From positions 372,001-436,000 of the forward strand of contig JAXMCK010000006.1 in the NCBI GenBank assembly GCA_046349395.1: DNA of 64,000 nucleotides, given 5' to 3'. This stretch comes from JAXMCK01 sp046349395 (GTDB lineage Bacteria; Pseudomonadota; Alphaproteobacteria; Geminicoccales; Geminicoccaceae). Position numbers and translations under genes: made by a program. Position 1 is the first letter of the stretch, and each line of letters starts with the position of its first letter. Below, piece by piece: positions 28,444 through 36,876 of the stretch. Under the pieces are notes generated by a model, which was not told the origin of the DNA, did not search any database, and worked only from the letters and a program-made list of their open reading frames with translations.

Positions 28444-28626
28444 ATGGCTTCGGGTACGGCAGACAAGGTGAAGGGCTCGGTCAAGGAAGCGGCCGGCAAG
28501 CTGACCGGCGACAAGCGGACCGAGGCGGAAGGCAAGACGGACCAGGCCAAGGGCAAGGTCAAGAACGCCGCCGATGACGTCACCGAAAAGGCCAAGGGCG
28601 CGCGAGACAGCCTGAAGGGCGACTGA
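28444..28626 (+). CDS. CsbD family stress protein
   Basis: A 60-residue hydrophilic, Lys/Asp/Gly-rich protein with two copies of the KVKGSVKEAAGKLTGDKR-like motif (KGKVKNAADDVTEKAKGARD). CsbD proteins are small general-stress proteins without known biochemistry. GAGGAGAC precedes the ATG. A strong terminator follows. Confidence 0.92.
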   Translation: MASGTADKVKGSVKEAAGKLTGDKRTEAEGKTDQAKGKVKNAADDVTEKAKGARDSLKGD

Positions 28627-28640
28627 CCGTCATCGAGGAG

Positions 28641-28672
28641 AAGCGGGCGCCGGACAAGGGCGCCCGCTTTTT
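28641..28672 (+). terminator. rho-independent terminator after csbD-like gene
   Basis: A perfect 11-bp stem, AAGCGGGCGCC and GGCGCCCGCTT around a 7-base loop, followed by T's. It also touches the stop codon of the convergent GGDEF gene. Confidence 0.85.
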
Positions 28673-30639
28673 CATGCGCTGTTCACGACCCCGGCCCGCC
28701 AGGGTCGCCCGGCCAGGTTGCGCAGTTGGTGAGGCGCCTGCGCCTCTCCCACCACCGGGCCCTGAATTACATGACAACCTTCGTCGCGTAGAAATCGGTA
28801 CTGATGCTCGGACGCGACGGCCGATGCACAAACCTCCTTGCCCAGTGCATTGGCCATGGCGACAGCGCCCCGAATGGCAACCTCGTCCCGTTGGTCGTTG
28901 CCGATGCCGTCGACAATGGAGGCGCCAAGCCGGACACGATCGACCGGCAGGCGGCTCAATATGGCGGCACCGATCCCCATCCCGTCCAGAGCTAGACGGA
29001 TGCCTCGGCCGCCCAGATGCTGGAGAATGTCCAGCATGTCGGCATCTGCCTCGCTCACTTGGATCGCCAGCTCGAGCCGGGCTGCGTCGTGCGCGATCGC
29101 CGTCTCGACCGCCTCCAGGCCTTCGGCTCGTCGCAGCAGCGCTGGGGACAGAGCGATCGTGATGTCGAGATCGATACCTTCGCGGCGCCAAGCCGAGGCT
29201 TGAGCGCACACCTCCTTGATGAGCCACGCGGCGAACCGAGGACCGAGCGCGCTCGTCTCCGTTACCGGTAGGAACTCGTCGGCCGGCATCCATCCGCCGT
29301 CGGGCAGCGGCCACCGGGGTACCGCCTCGACGCCGGACAGGCGTCCGGTTCGAAGGTCGAGCTGCGGCTCGTAGTGGACGACGAGTTCGCCGCGGTCCAG
29401 CGCCCGGCGCAGATCCCGCTCGATGCGCCGGTTCCTGCGGACCTCGCGCTCCATCTCCGGCTCGAAGAAGCAGAACTGGCCACGGCCCTCGCCCTTGGCC
29501 CGGTAGAGGGCGAGGTCGGCCCGTTCCATCAGCGCCTCGGGGCCCGTCTCGCCGCCCGACAGCGCGATGCCGATGCTGGCGGTCACCTGCAGCTGCCCGC
29601 CGCCGAGCGCCAGTGGCTCCGCCAACCGCTCCTGCAGCCGGTGTGCCAGGGCGGCGGTGGCGTCCGGCCCAGCCGTCGCCGGCTGCAGCAGGGCGAACTC
29701 GTCCCCGCCGATCCGCGCCAGCGTGTCGCTGGCCCTGACGGCCCCCACCAGACGCTCGGCCACGGCCCCCAGCAGGCGGTCGCCGGCAGGATGCCCGTAC
29801 CGGTCGTTGACTTCCTTGAAGCGGTCGAGATCCACGAGCAGCAGGCCGACGCGGCCCCCGGTCCGGCGTGCAAGCGCCAGCGCCTGACGAAGCCGCGCGT
29901 CGAACAACTGCCGGTTGGGGAGGCCCGTCACGCCATCGTGGCGGGCCTCGTCGAGCCGTGCGCTGAGGTCCTCGTTCCGCAGATGCAGCTTCGCCAGCCG
30001 GCGCAGCGACTCGTGCATCTGATGGCCGACCATGGCGAGGCCGCAGGCATAGAGCAGGGTCACGAGCCCCATCAGGCGGGACGTCGGATCCGGGGCCGCG
30101 CCGAGGCGCAGCGCGTAGGGCAGGAGCGCCGGCAGGAGAAAGGCGTAGAAGGCCGGCCGGTGCTGCGTCAGCGACCCGATCGCCCCGGCGGCCATCCCGG
30201 CCAGAAAGAAAGGGACCAGCATCTGCTGGGCCGGCGAGCCAAGGCCCGAGAACAGGGGACCGATGACCCCCCAGCCGCACCCGGCCGCCGCCGAGCAGGC
30301 GACGAGCCAGGGCACGGCGCCATCGAGATCGGCTCCCGAGACGGCGGCACGCCAACGTCGCCAGACGAACAGCCGCGCGACCTGCACGGCCAGCATGCAG
30401 GCGAGCCACCGGCCCAGCGACTGACCCGAGGCGGCACCCGTCATGGCACCGGCGAACAGCAGCGCCACGACGCCGTTGATCAGGGCGAGCAGCGGCTGCC
30501 GCTGCACCAGATCGGCCAGCAGGCCGTCCCTCAGCTTCGCCTGCCCGTCGGCCGACACCTCCGGCCGCCGGTACCCCTCGTCGCTCTGGCCGGTCACGCC
30601 GACCCTCGGGCCCTCCACCGAGCCTCTCACCAAAAGCAC
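28672..30639 (-). CDS. membrane GGDEF protein with degenerate EAL domain
   Basis: A protein of about 640-655 residues. Five or six membrane segments occupy residues about 45-205, a GGDEF domain about 230-395 and an EAL-fold domain about 405-645. The cyclase site is intact: GGDEF 311-315, D270, and the product-inhibition site RASD at 302-305. The phosphodiesterase site is not: the EAL motif is EAV (E438 kept), the metal Asn is A496, the TE pair is QV (527-528), DD is DG (552-553), the KxD pair is R570/G572, and the late catalytic Glu is S606; Q626 is kept. I infer synthesis of c-di-GMP, with the EAL part sensing rather than cleaving. Start is uncertain: GTG at 30639, or GTG at 30597 with GGAGGG upstream. 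Confidence 0.9.
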   Translation of the reverse strand: MLLVRGSVEGPRVGVTGQSDEGYRRPEVSADGQAKLRDGLLADLVQRQPLLALINGVVALLFAGAMTGAASGQSLGRWLACMLAVQVARLFVWRRWRAAVSGADLDGAVPWLVACSAAAGCGWGVIGPLFSGLGSPAQQMLVPFFLAGMAAGAIGSLTQHRPAFYAFLLPALLPYALRLGAAPDPTSRLMGLVTLLYACGLAMVGHQMHESLRRLAKLHLRNEDLSARLDEARHDGVTGLPNRQLFDARLRQALALARRTGGRVGLLLVDLDRFKEVNDRYGHPAGDRLLGAVAERLVGAVRASDTLARIGGDEFALLQPATAGPDATAALAHRLQERLAEPLALGGGQLQVTASIGIALSGGETGPEALMERADLALYRAKGEGRGQFCFFEPEMEREVRRNRRIERDLRRALDRGELVVHYEPQLDLRTGRLSGVEAVPRWPLPDGGWMPADEFLPVTETSALGPRFAAWLIKEVCAQASAWRREGIDLDITIALSPALLRRAEGLEAVETAIAHDAARLELAIQVSEADADMLDILQHLGGRGIRLALDGMGIGAAILSRLPVDRVRLGASIVDGIGNDQRDEVAIRGAVAMANALGKEVCASAVASEHQYRFLRDEGCHVIQGPVVGEAQAPHQLRNLAGRPWRAGVVNSA

Positions 30640-30847
30640 GCCGGACGAGAACGTCAGTCAACCATTGGTACACATTTCACAAGCGTTATTTCTCAAGATC
30701 GGACACGGCCGGGGAGCGACGCTCCAGCTCTGTCAAGCCGCCCAACGGGCATCGGCCCCGTTCAGCCGTATCTGGCTGGGGGCTGATTGCGTGATCGGCG
30801 GCGGGGCTGGAGGTGGGTGTCCGGGGCGGGGATTATCGACCGAGCGC

Positions 30848-31510
30848 CTAAGGCCCGGCGCGGGGCTCCGGCACCGGTACCCGGATGGTCGTCCCCGGCA
30901 TGGGCGGATGAGCGATGCCGTGGCTCCAGTCGAGGGACGCCGGTGCCGGCTTCGCGGGGTCGTGGCCGAGTTCGTCGAGGAGGTCGGCGCGGCGGTCGGC
31001 CAGTTCCTCCAGGACGCGCAGGCGCAGTTGGGCCAGGACCCGCAGGCGGGCGCGGGCGGCATAAGCGTCGGACATGGGATCGCAGGCCAGCGGCTCGGGC
31101 GGGACCGGCGGCCGGCTGAGCGGTACGGCCGGCGGCTTGCGCTTCAGCATCCGCTCCAGCGAGCGGGCCAGCACCTCCCAGGGGAGGCGGTCTCGGCTGC
31201 TCTCGTGGAAGTACCAGACGCAGACGCGCGGCTCCCGCTCCTCGACCGCTTCCAGCACGACCTGCATGCAGACGGCGTCCAGCATCTTGAGCCGGATCGG
31301 GTCGGGCAGGACCAGCAGGTCGCGGTAGGTGGCCAGCACCTTCGCCATGCGGGCGTCGCCGAGCATGGCCTGGATCTCGGCCTCGCCCATCCCGCAGGCG
31401 CGGGCGGCAGCTGCCGCGTCCTGCCCCACCGCCACCCGCCGCACCGCCATGACCCGGCGGCCGGATAGCAGCGGCCGGGGTGGGCAGGCGGAAGTGCGGG
31501 TGCGGGGCAT
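30848..31510 (-). CDS. unknown protein with N-terminal HTH-like segment
   Basis: A 220-residue protein. Residues about 30-60 (QDAAAAARACGMGEAEIQAM, then LGDARMAKVLATYRDL) have the pattern of the short HTH found in terminase small subunits and phage regulators. The centre is helical with an aromatic patch (VCVWYFHESS), and the C terminus is proline-rich. The ATG at 31510 is chosen because it lies 7 bases after a -10 box, so the message would be leaderless; a GTG at 31516 would lie upstream of the expected transcript start. The palindrome in the promoter suggests self-repression. No family assigned. Confidence 0.6.
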   Translation of the reverse strand: MPRTRTSACPPRPLLSGRRVMAVRRVAVGQDAAAAARACGMGEAEIQAMLGDARMAKVLATYRDLLVLPDPIRLKMLDAVCMQVVLEAVEEREPRVCVWYFHESSRDRLPWEVLARSLERMLKRKPPAVPLSRPPVPPEPLACDPMSDAYAARARLRVLAQLRLRVLEELADRRADLLDELGHDPAKPAPASLDWSHGIAHPPMPGTTIRVPVPEPRAGP

Positions 31511-31517
31511 GGGCACA

Positions 31518-31546
31518 GCTATACACGATCCTATGATAGGATTGAA
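31518..31546 (-). promoter_or_regulatory. promoter with operator palindrome in the spacer
   Basis: On the minus strand, TTCAAT (31541-31546) and TATAGC (31518-31523) are 17 bases apart. A perfect 15-base palindrome, ATCCTAT-G-ATAGGAT (31528-31542), fills the spacer. The ATG of the HTH-like gene follows 7 bases after the -10, giving a leaderless arrangement. Confidence 0.55.
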
Positions 31547-31732
31547 GTCACTTCTTGGTCACGTGATAGCACCTTCGTGCCCTGCTGCACGTCCCGCCTC
31601 CGGACGAGGTGTTCAGGAGCGACCCGGCTGACGGTGAGGAAGCACCGAGGATATCACTTTCATGTCCCGTAGAAATTAGTTAAAGTTTTCTCAATTTTTC
31701 GGGATCGATAGCGAGAACAACGGGAGGCGACG

Positions 31733-33880
31733 ATGGCGACATTCACCGTGACGACGCTGGCCGATAGCGTGAATGCGAGCGACGGCAAGCTCAGCCTGCG
31801 GGAAGCGCTGACACTCGCGAATGCGAATGCCGATGCCGATACCATTACCTTCGCCGCCGCTCTCGAAGGCGGGACGCTGAAGCTGACGCGCGGCGAGTTG
31901 GCCATCGAGGCGGACGTGACGATTCAAGGCGATCCGGACTCGGACGGCCGCGGGGTGACGATCGATGCGCAAAACGACAGCAGGGTCATCGCCACGCACG
32001 GTAAGGGCACCGATGCAACGCTCATCGGTCTCGTCGTCACACACGGGCACACCCAAGATGGTAACGGCGGCGGAATTTACGGCGCTGATGGCGTGAAGCT
32101 CACGCTGGAGCGCTGCGCGGTCGTGAACAACTTCGCCGCGGATTTCGACGGTGGCGGCATCGCTCTGGCCGCTGGAACACTGAACGTTATCGGAAGCACG
32201 ATCGCAAGTAATATTGTCGAGCTTCCCGCGGACGGACCCTATGATGGTGGGAATGGTGGAGGCATAGAAGCAGGATTCAATGGCCGCGCCCAAATTCGCA
32301 TCGTTGCGAGTACGATTACCGGCAATTATTGTGAAGCGGGTGCCTATACTTATGGTGGGGGTATCCATATCGGCGACACCAGCACCCTAAGGCTCGCGAG
32401 CAGTATAGTCCTGGGCAACCGGGTGGGTCACTATTCCGGTGACGACTTGCTGGACGACATTGCCGGCCGCATCACGGCTTCAGACGGGCGCAACATCATC
32501 GGCGTGGCGGACGGCGTCGCACCGGCCGGCGATCAGTCCGGTGTCGACGCTTCCATCGTGTTCGCATCTGTCGACGAGTTCGGCCGTCCGGGCTTGGTCC
32601 GCCTCAACGGAACCTGGGTGGCACCCTTGCGCGATTCGGCCGACAACCCGGCCTTGGCCGCAGCCGATCCCAGCGCTTCTGGAGACCTCGACCAACGGGG
32701 TATGCCTCGAGGTACACCGACGGGTACCCTGCCGGATGTCGGGGCCTTCGAACTCGCCCAAAGCGCCTTCTCGACGCGTCCTTCCAGCGGCGACGACCGG
32801 ATCGTGGGCACCAACGGGGCCGATGCAATCGAGGCCTTGGCCGGTAACGACAAAGTCCTGGGCCTCGCCGGCGACGATCGCATTGCCGGTGGGCGAGGCA
32901 ACGACGCCCTGTTTGGAGGCTCAGGCAACGACCGGCTGAATGGCGGGGAGGGACGCGACTGGTTCGACGGTGGACCGGGCGATGATCGGATCGACGGCGA
33001 TGCCGGCATCGATACGCTGAGCTACGCGGGCGCTGTCGCTGGCATCAGACTCGGACTGGCGACGGCTGGACGGCAGGCGACCGGCGGTAGCGGAACCGAC
33101 ACGGTCCTGCATGTCGAGAACTTGGTCGGCAGCAGGTATGCCGACCGCCTTGCCGGCAACAGCCTGGCCAACCTGCTCGACGGCGGCATGGGCGACGACC
33201 GGCTGTGGGGTGTCGGAGGCCGGGATACGTTGCGGGGTGGCGAAGGCGACGACAAGCTCTCCGGTGGTTCCGACAATGACGTTCTCGACGGCCAAAAGGG
33301 CTTCGACATCGCCAGCTACGCCGACGCGCCAGGAGCGGTGGCGATCGATCTTCAGACCGGTACGGCGTCGGGTGCGGCTGGTGCCGATCTCCTGTTCTCG
33401 ATCGAGGGTGTCATCGGCTCAGCCTTCGCCGACACCCTCACCGGCGATGCGGGTGACAATTTGCTGGTCGGCGGAAACGGTGACGATCTGATTTATGGTG
33501 CAGGGAATGAATGGTATGGGAACAGTGGCGATAAACTGACAGGTGGCGGCGGGAACGATCGTTTCATCTATCACGATTGGACGGATTCGTATGGATATTC
33601 TGATTCGTCCGACTCCCATCATGACCTCATCACCGACTTCGAGGGTGCGGGTAAGCCGGGCGGCGATCGCATAGATCTCTCGGCGCTGCTGCCTGGGACG
33701 CTGACCTTCCGCGGTACGCACTCGATCACAGGCGTTGGTCAGGTTCGAGTCACCGCAAGTGGTGCCGACACGCTCGTGCAGATAAAGGTCATGGGTGGCG
33801 ATGTACCCCTGATGGAGATCGTCGTGCAGGACGGTGCCGTCACTCCCGAACATTGGATCGCTGGCGATTTCATCCTCTGA
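31733..33880 (+). CDS. RTX (calcium-binding nonapeptide) exoprotein with CSLREA-type N terminus
   Basis: A 715-residue, Gly/Asp-rich secreted protein with no Sec signal. Residues 1-30 match the CSLREA-type opening (VTTLADSVNASDGKLSLREA). Residues about 40-250 look like a right-handed beta-helix (GGGIYGADGVKLTLERC; GGGIALAAGTLNVIGSTI). From about 350 on, RTX repeats of the GGxGxDxLx type occur in three blocks (about 360-420, 480-520 and 575-620), and the C terminus (GDFIL) is hydrophobic as type I export signals are. Secretion by a type I system is inferred; no HlyB/D/TolC set is near. The 5' half is richer in A+T than the neighbours. Surface or biofilm role likely; catalytic residues not seen. 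Confidence 0.85.
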   Translation: MATFTVTTLADSVNASDGKLSLREALTLANANADADTITFAAALEGGTLKLTRGELAIEADVTIQGDPDSDGRGVTIDAQNDSRVIATHGKGTDATLIGLVVTHGHTQDGNGGGIYGADGVKLTLERCAVVNNFAADFDGGGIALAAGTLNVIGSTIASNIVELPADGPYDGGNGGGIEAGFNGRAQIRIVASTITGNYCEAGAYTYGGGIHIGDTSTLRLASSIVLGNRVGHYSGDDLLDDIAGRITASDGRNIIGVADGVAPAGDQSGVDASIVFASVDEFGRPGLVRLNGTWVAPLRDSADNPALAAADPSASGDLDQRGMPRGTPTGTLPDVGAFELAQSAFSTRPSSGDDRIVGTNGADAIEALAGNDKVLGLAGDDRIAGGRGNDALFGGSGNDRLNGGEGRDWFDGGPGDDRIDGDAGIDTLSYAGAVAGIRLGLATAGRQATGGSGTDTVLHVENLVGSRYADRLAGNSLANLLDGGMGDDRLWGVGGRDTLRGGEGDDKLSGGSDNDVLDGQKGFDIASYADAPGAVAIDLQTGTASGAAGADLLFSIEGVIGSAFADTLTGDAGDNLLVGGNGDDLIYGAGNEWYGNSGDKLTGGGGNDRFIYHDWTDSYGYSDSSDSHHDLITDFEGAGKPGGDRIDLSALLPGTLTFRGTHSITGVGQVRVTASGADTLVQIKVMGGDVPLMEIVVQDGAVTPEHWIAGDFIL

Positions 33881-34013
33881 TCGCAGGCATCAGACGTCGT
33901 CGAAGGCCATCAGGCCGGTGCCGCAGCGGCGCGTGCGGGTCGCAGCCGATCGGTGATCCACGAGCGTCTCGAGATGCTGGGCATGCGGATGGCGGGGACG
34001 AACCGCGGTAGCA

Positions 34014-35246
34014 TCAACCGACATCATCGCGTGACGGAAGCTCGCCGCGCTCGATGACCTGGAGGATCAGGCGCCGGCAGTGGCCGTGCATGTCCCCCAG
34101 GACGGACATCAGCCGCTGCGTGGTCTCGGACGCGTGGCCGGTCTTGCGCAGGCCGCGCATGTCGGGGCCGAGATGGCTGTAGAACTCGTGGGCGGTGGCG
34201 AAGACCTGCTGCCGGCGGTCGGGATCGCGCTCAAGGTAGCGCGCCAGCCGGGACGCGACCTTGAAGCCGACGTTGCGGTCCTTGTCGGGCTCCAGCAGCA
34301 GCTGCTCCAGGGCCGACGCGAGGGCGATGAAGGCGGTATCAAGCGCGTGCAGCGCCGACGCCTCGTTGAGCCGCGTCAGGGCGGTGGTGACCGCTCGATG
34401 CACGTCGCCGGGGAGTGCCATCCAGTTGCGGCAGGCCGCCTCCAGGCCCGACAGGTCGGGTTCGTACGGCGTCGGGGTCACCCTGCACCTCTCGTCGGGA
34501 CATGCGGGCATCGTCTGCTGCAGGCCGCCGACGAGCGGCACCTCCAGGGGGATCTCGGTCCATTCGGCGGTGACGGCGACGTGCGATCGGACGAAGAGGG
34601 GCAGCAGGAGGACCTCGGCCGGACGCGAGCTGCCGTTGAGCTGCGGCATGGTGGTGCCCCGGTTGAACCAGACACCCAGATCGAGCCGGCGGACGATGGC
34701 AGCGGTCGTGCGGGGCCGAAAGGGCGAGCCCGGGCGGATATGGTCCCAGTGCGGGCGCGCCAGGACCTCGTCCTTCTGCGCGGAGGCCGGCAGCTGCGCC
34801 GGCGGGACGAGGGATGTATGCACGTCGATGCGCACCGGGCTCGTAGGCGTCGGGCCCCAGAGGCAGATCACGTGGCGGGCCGGCACCGTCTCGGCACGGA
34901 AAAAGCCGCTGAGGTCGAGCAGCGCCTGCCGTGCCCCCGCCTGCTTGGCCCTGCCCAAGAGCCAGAGTGTCACTCGGTCGACGTCGAGCGGTTCGCTGCG
35001 GAAGCCGACCAGCTCCACATTGGTACAGGGGCCGAGATCGATCGCCCATGAGAGAGCTAGCGCTTCACGGGCGTCGTCCAGCGCCTGCTGGTCGGGGTGC
35101 ACCCCGCGGGCGATCCGGGCCTGGTACAGGCCGCTGTACTTGTTCAGGCCCGGGTAGGACGGGTACTCGGCCGCCTCGGCCAGAGCGTTCAGCTCGGCCA
35201 GGACCTCGTCGGTGACCTTCCCCATGTCGATGGTAGGCCGCTCCAT
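34014..35246 (-). CDS. HEPN-like (Apea) protein, function unknown
   Basis: A 410-residue protein. The N-terminal 270 residues match nothing I know. The C-terminal part (about 285-385) is a four-helix segment like the Apea-type HEPN domain: ALDTAFIALASALEQLLLEP, then NVGFKVASRLARYL, ERDPDRRQQVFATAHEFYSH, and MRGLRKTGH. The last piece contains R364-x6-H371, which fits the RX4-6H signature of HEPN ribonucleases, although it lies one turn off the usual place. Such proteins serve in anti-phage defence and stress responses. Its neighbours are an RTX gene and paaD, not a known defence system. Confidence 0.6.
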   Translation of the reverse strand: MERPTIDMGKVTDEVLAELNALAEAAEYPSYPGLNKYSGLYQARIARGVHPDQQALDDAREALALSWAIDLGPCTNVELVGFRSEPLDVDRVTLWLLGRAKQAGARQALLDLSGFFRAETVPARHVICLWGPTPTSPVRIDVHTSLVPPAQLPASAQKDEVLARPHWDHIRPGSPFRPRTTAAIVRRLDLGVWFNRGTTMPQLNGSSRPAEVLLLPLFVRSHVAVTAEWTEIPLEVPLVGGLQQTMPACPDERCRVTPTPYEPDLSGLEAACRNWMALPGDVHRAVTTALTRLNEASALHALDTAFIALASALEQLLLEPDKDRNVGFKVASRLARYLERDPDRRQQVFATAHEFYSHLGPDMRGLRKTGHASETTQRLMSVLGDMHGHCRRLILQVIERGELPSRDDVG

Positions 35247-35324
35247 CCCGCCATCCTTTTCCAGCTATGAAGTGGAAAATGGTAGCGGCCGCGGGTCGGG
35301 CAAGCCCGTAACCTCACGACGACG

Positions 35325-35831
35325 TCAGATGCACTTGAAGTAGTCGAAGGGCTCCAGGCAGGTGCGGCAGCGCCAGTGCGCCTTGCACGCAGTTGAACCG
35401 AACTCGCTGACTTTCTCGGTGTCGGTCGAGCCGCACCGCGGGCACGCGATGTCCGGGTCGGCGGCGAAGAGGGCGGCGCGGCCTTGCGCGGCACCCTCGG
35501 CCGGGGGCGCGATGCCGTATGCGGTGAGCTTGGCGCGGCCCTCGGCGGAGAGCCAGTCGGTGGTCCAGGAGGGGGTCAGGACGGTGGTGACGCGGACGGG
35601 CCCGACGGCGGCACGCAGGAGGGCCGTCTCGACCTCCAGCTCGATCATGCGCATGGCGGGGCAGCCGCTGTAGGTCGGGGTGATGACGGCCTCGACCTCG
35701 TCCGCCGCCGTCAGGCAGACGTCACGGAGCACGCCGAGGTCGGCGATGGTGAGGACGGGGATCTCGGGGTCGGTGACGGCCTGCAGCGCCGCTCGGGCGC
35801 GGCTCAGGCGGTCCTCACCATTCCCGGGCAT
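35325..35831 (-). CDS. paaD: phenylacetyl-CoA epoxidase subunit PaaD
   Basis: A 168-residue member of the MIP18/SufT-like (DUF59) family with a C-terminal zinc or Fe-S knuckle: CPRCGSTDTEKVSEFGSTAC and CRTC. It helps mature or assemble the diiron epoxidase that acts on phenylacetyl-CoA. It overlaps paaC by 17 bases and is the last paa gene seen. No reductase gene paaE follows: the next gene, 79 bases away, is the HEPN-like one. Confidence 0.93.
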   Translation of the reverse strand: MPGNGEDRLSRARAALQAVTDPEIPVLTIADLGVLRDVCLTAADEVEAVITPTYSGCPAMRMIELEVETALLRAAVGPVRVTTVLTPSWTTDWLSAEGRAKLTAYGIAPPAEGAAQGRAALFAADPDIACPRCGSTDTEKVSEFGSTACKAHWRCRTCLEPFDYFKCI

Positions 35832-36579
35832 CGGGATAGGCGCGGGGCAGCGCCTGCATCTCGGCCAGGATGTAGCCGAGGTGTTCGCTGTGCATGCGAC
35901 CGCTTTTGCCGCCGCGCTGCATCCAGCCGTCGGCCGGGCGCTCGAGCCGGGCCTCGTGCAGCACCTCCTCGACGCGCTTGTCCCAGCTGTCCTGCAGCGA
36001 GGCGAGGTCGGGGCCGATGCCGGCCGCGTGCATGGCGCGGTCGACCTCGTCGGGCTCGAACAGCTCGCCGGTGTAGCCCCAAAGGCGGTCGATCGCCGCC
36101 TGCATGCGGCGGTGGCTCTCCTCCGTGCCGTCGCCGAGGCGGATCACCCATTCGGCGGCGTGGCGGAGATGGTAGCGGACCTCCTTCGAGGCCTTCTCGG
36201 CGATGCCGGCGAGGCGCCGGTCGGCCGACTGCGTCAGCGCCCGGTAGAGGTCGTGCTCGAAGGCGGCGACGAGGAAGAGGCGGCCGATGGTGAAGGCGAA
36301 GTCGCCGTTCGGCAACTCGGCGATGAGCGCGTTGCGGAAGTCCTGCTGGTCGCGGTGATAGGCGAGGTCGTCCTCGCTCCGCCCCTTGCCCTCGATCTCG
36401 CCGGCGTAGGTGAGGAAGAGGCGCGCCTGACCGATCCGGTCGAGGGCAATGTTGACGAGCGCCATCTCCTCCTCGAGCTGCGGCGCCTTGCCGACGAGCT
36501 CCGAAAGGCGCTGGCCCAGGATCAGCGCGTTGTCGCCGAGCCTGAACAGATAGTCGAGCCGCTGCCGCTGGTTCTGCAC
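35815..36579 (-). CDS. paaC: phenylacetyl-CoA epoxidase subunit PaaC
   Basis: A 254-residue ferritin-like structural subunit that forms the stable heterodimer with PaaA. Helical core with RLGDNALILGQRLSEL near residue 13, ALDRIGQARLFLTYAGEI, and EVRYHLRHAAEWVIRLGDGT. The GTG start at 36579 has GAGGA five bases ahead and gives the expected length and N terminus; the longer in-frame extension is not homologous. Confidence 0.93.
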   Translation of the reverse strand: MQNQRQRLDYLFRLGDNALILGQRLSELVGKAPQLEEEMALVNIALDRIGQARLFLTYAGEIEGKGRSEDDLAYHRDQQDFRNALIAELPNGDFAFTIGRLFLVAAFEHDLYRALTQSADRRLAGIAEKASKEVRYHLRHAAEWVIRLGDGTEESHRRMQAAIDRLWGYTGELFEPDEVDRAMHAAGIGPDLASLQDSWDKRVEEVLHEARLERPADGWMQRGGKSGRMHSEHLGYILAEMQALPRAYPDAREW

Positions 36580-36587
36580 CGGCGTCC

Positions 36588-36872
36588 TCACATGTGCTTC
36601 ACGTCGTCGGGGATCGAATAGAACGTGGGGTGGCGATAGATCTTGTCGTCCGAGGGATCGAACAAAGCGTCCTTGTCCTCGGCGGCCGAGGCGGTGATCG
36701 CGGCCGACGGCACCACCCAGATCGAGGTGCCCTCGCCGCGGCGGGTATAGAGGTCGCGCGCGTTCTCCAGCGCCATCTCGGCGTCGGGGGCGTGCAGCGA
36801 GCCGCAATGGCGGTGGTGCAGCCCGTTGCGCGGGCGCACGAAGACTTCCCACAAGGGCCAGTCCTGCTCCAT
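36588..36872 (-). CDS. paaB: phenylacetyl-CoA epoxidase subunit PaaB
   Basis: A 94-residue subunit starting MEQDWPLWEVFVRPRNGLHH, the family opening, with GSLHAPDAEMALENARDLYT and YRHPTFYSIPDDVKHM at the end. It holds two PaaAC dimers together in the complex. ATG at 36872, four bases after the paaA stop. Confidence 0.95.
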   Translation of the reverse strand: MEQDWPLWEVFVRPRNGLHHRHCGSLHAPDAEMALENARDLYTRRGEGTSIWVVPSAAITASAAEDKDALFDPSDDKIYRHPTFYSIPDDVKHM

Positions 36873-36876
36873 GGGC

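Noticed and set aside
31733..33880. RTX protein as a pore-forming toxin
   Set aside because: No hydrophobic pore domain and no acyltransferase gene; the body looks like a beta-helix, so a surface or matrix protein is more likely.
33900..34013. A reading frame after the RTX gene with an HTH-like tail (AGRSRSVIHERLEMLGM)
   Set aside because: It has no start codon with a ribosome site and runs into the next gene's stop region; it could be a gene relic, but the evidence is too weak.
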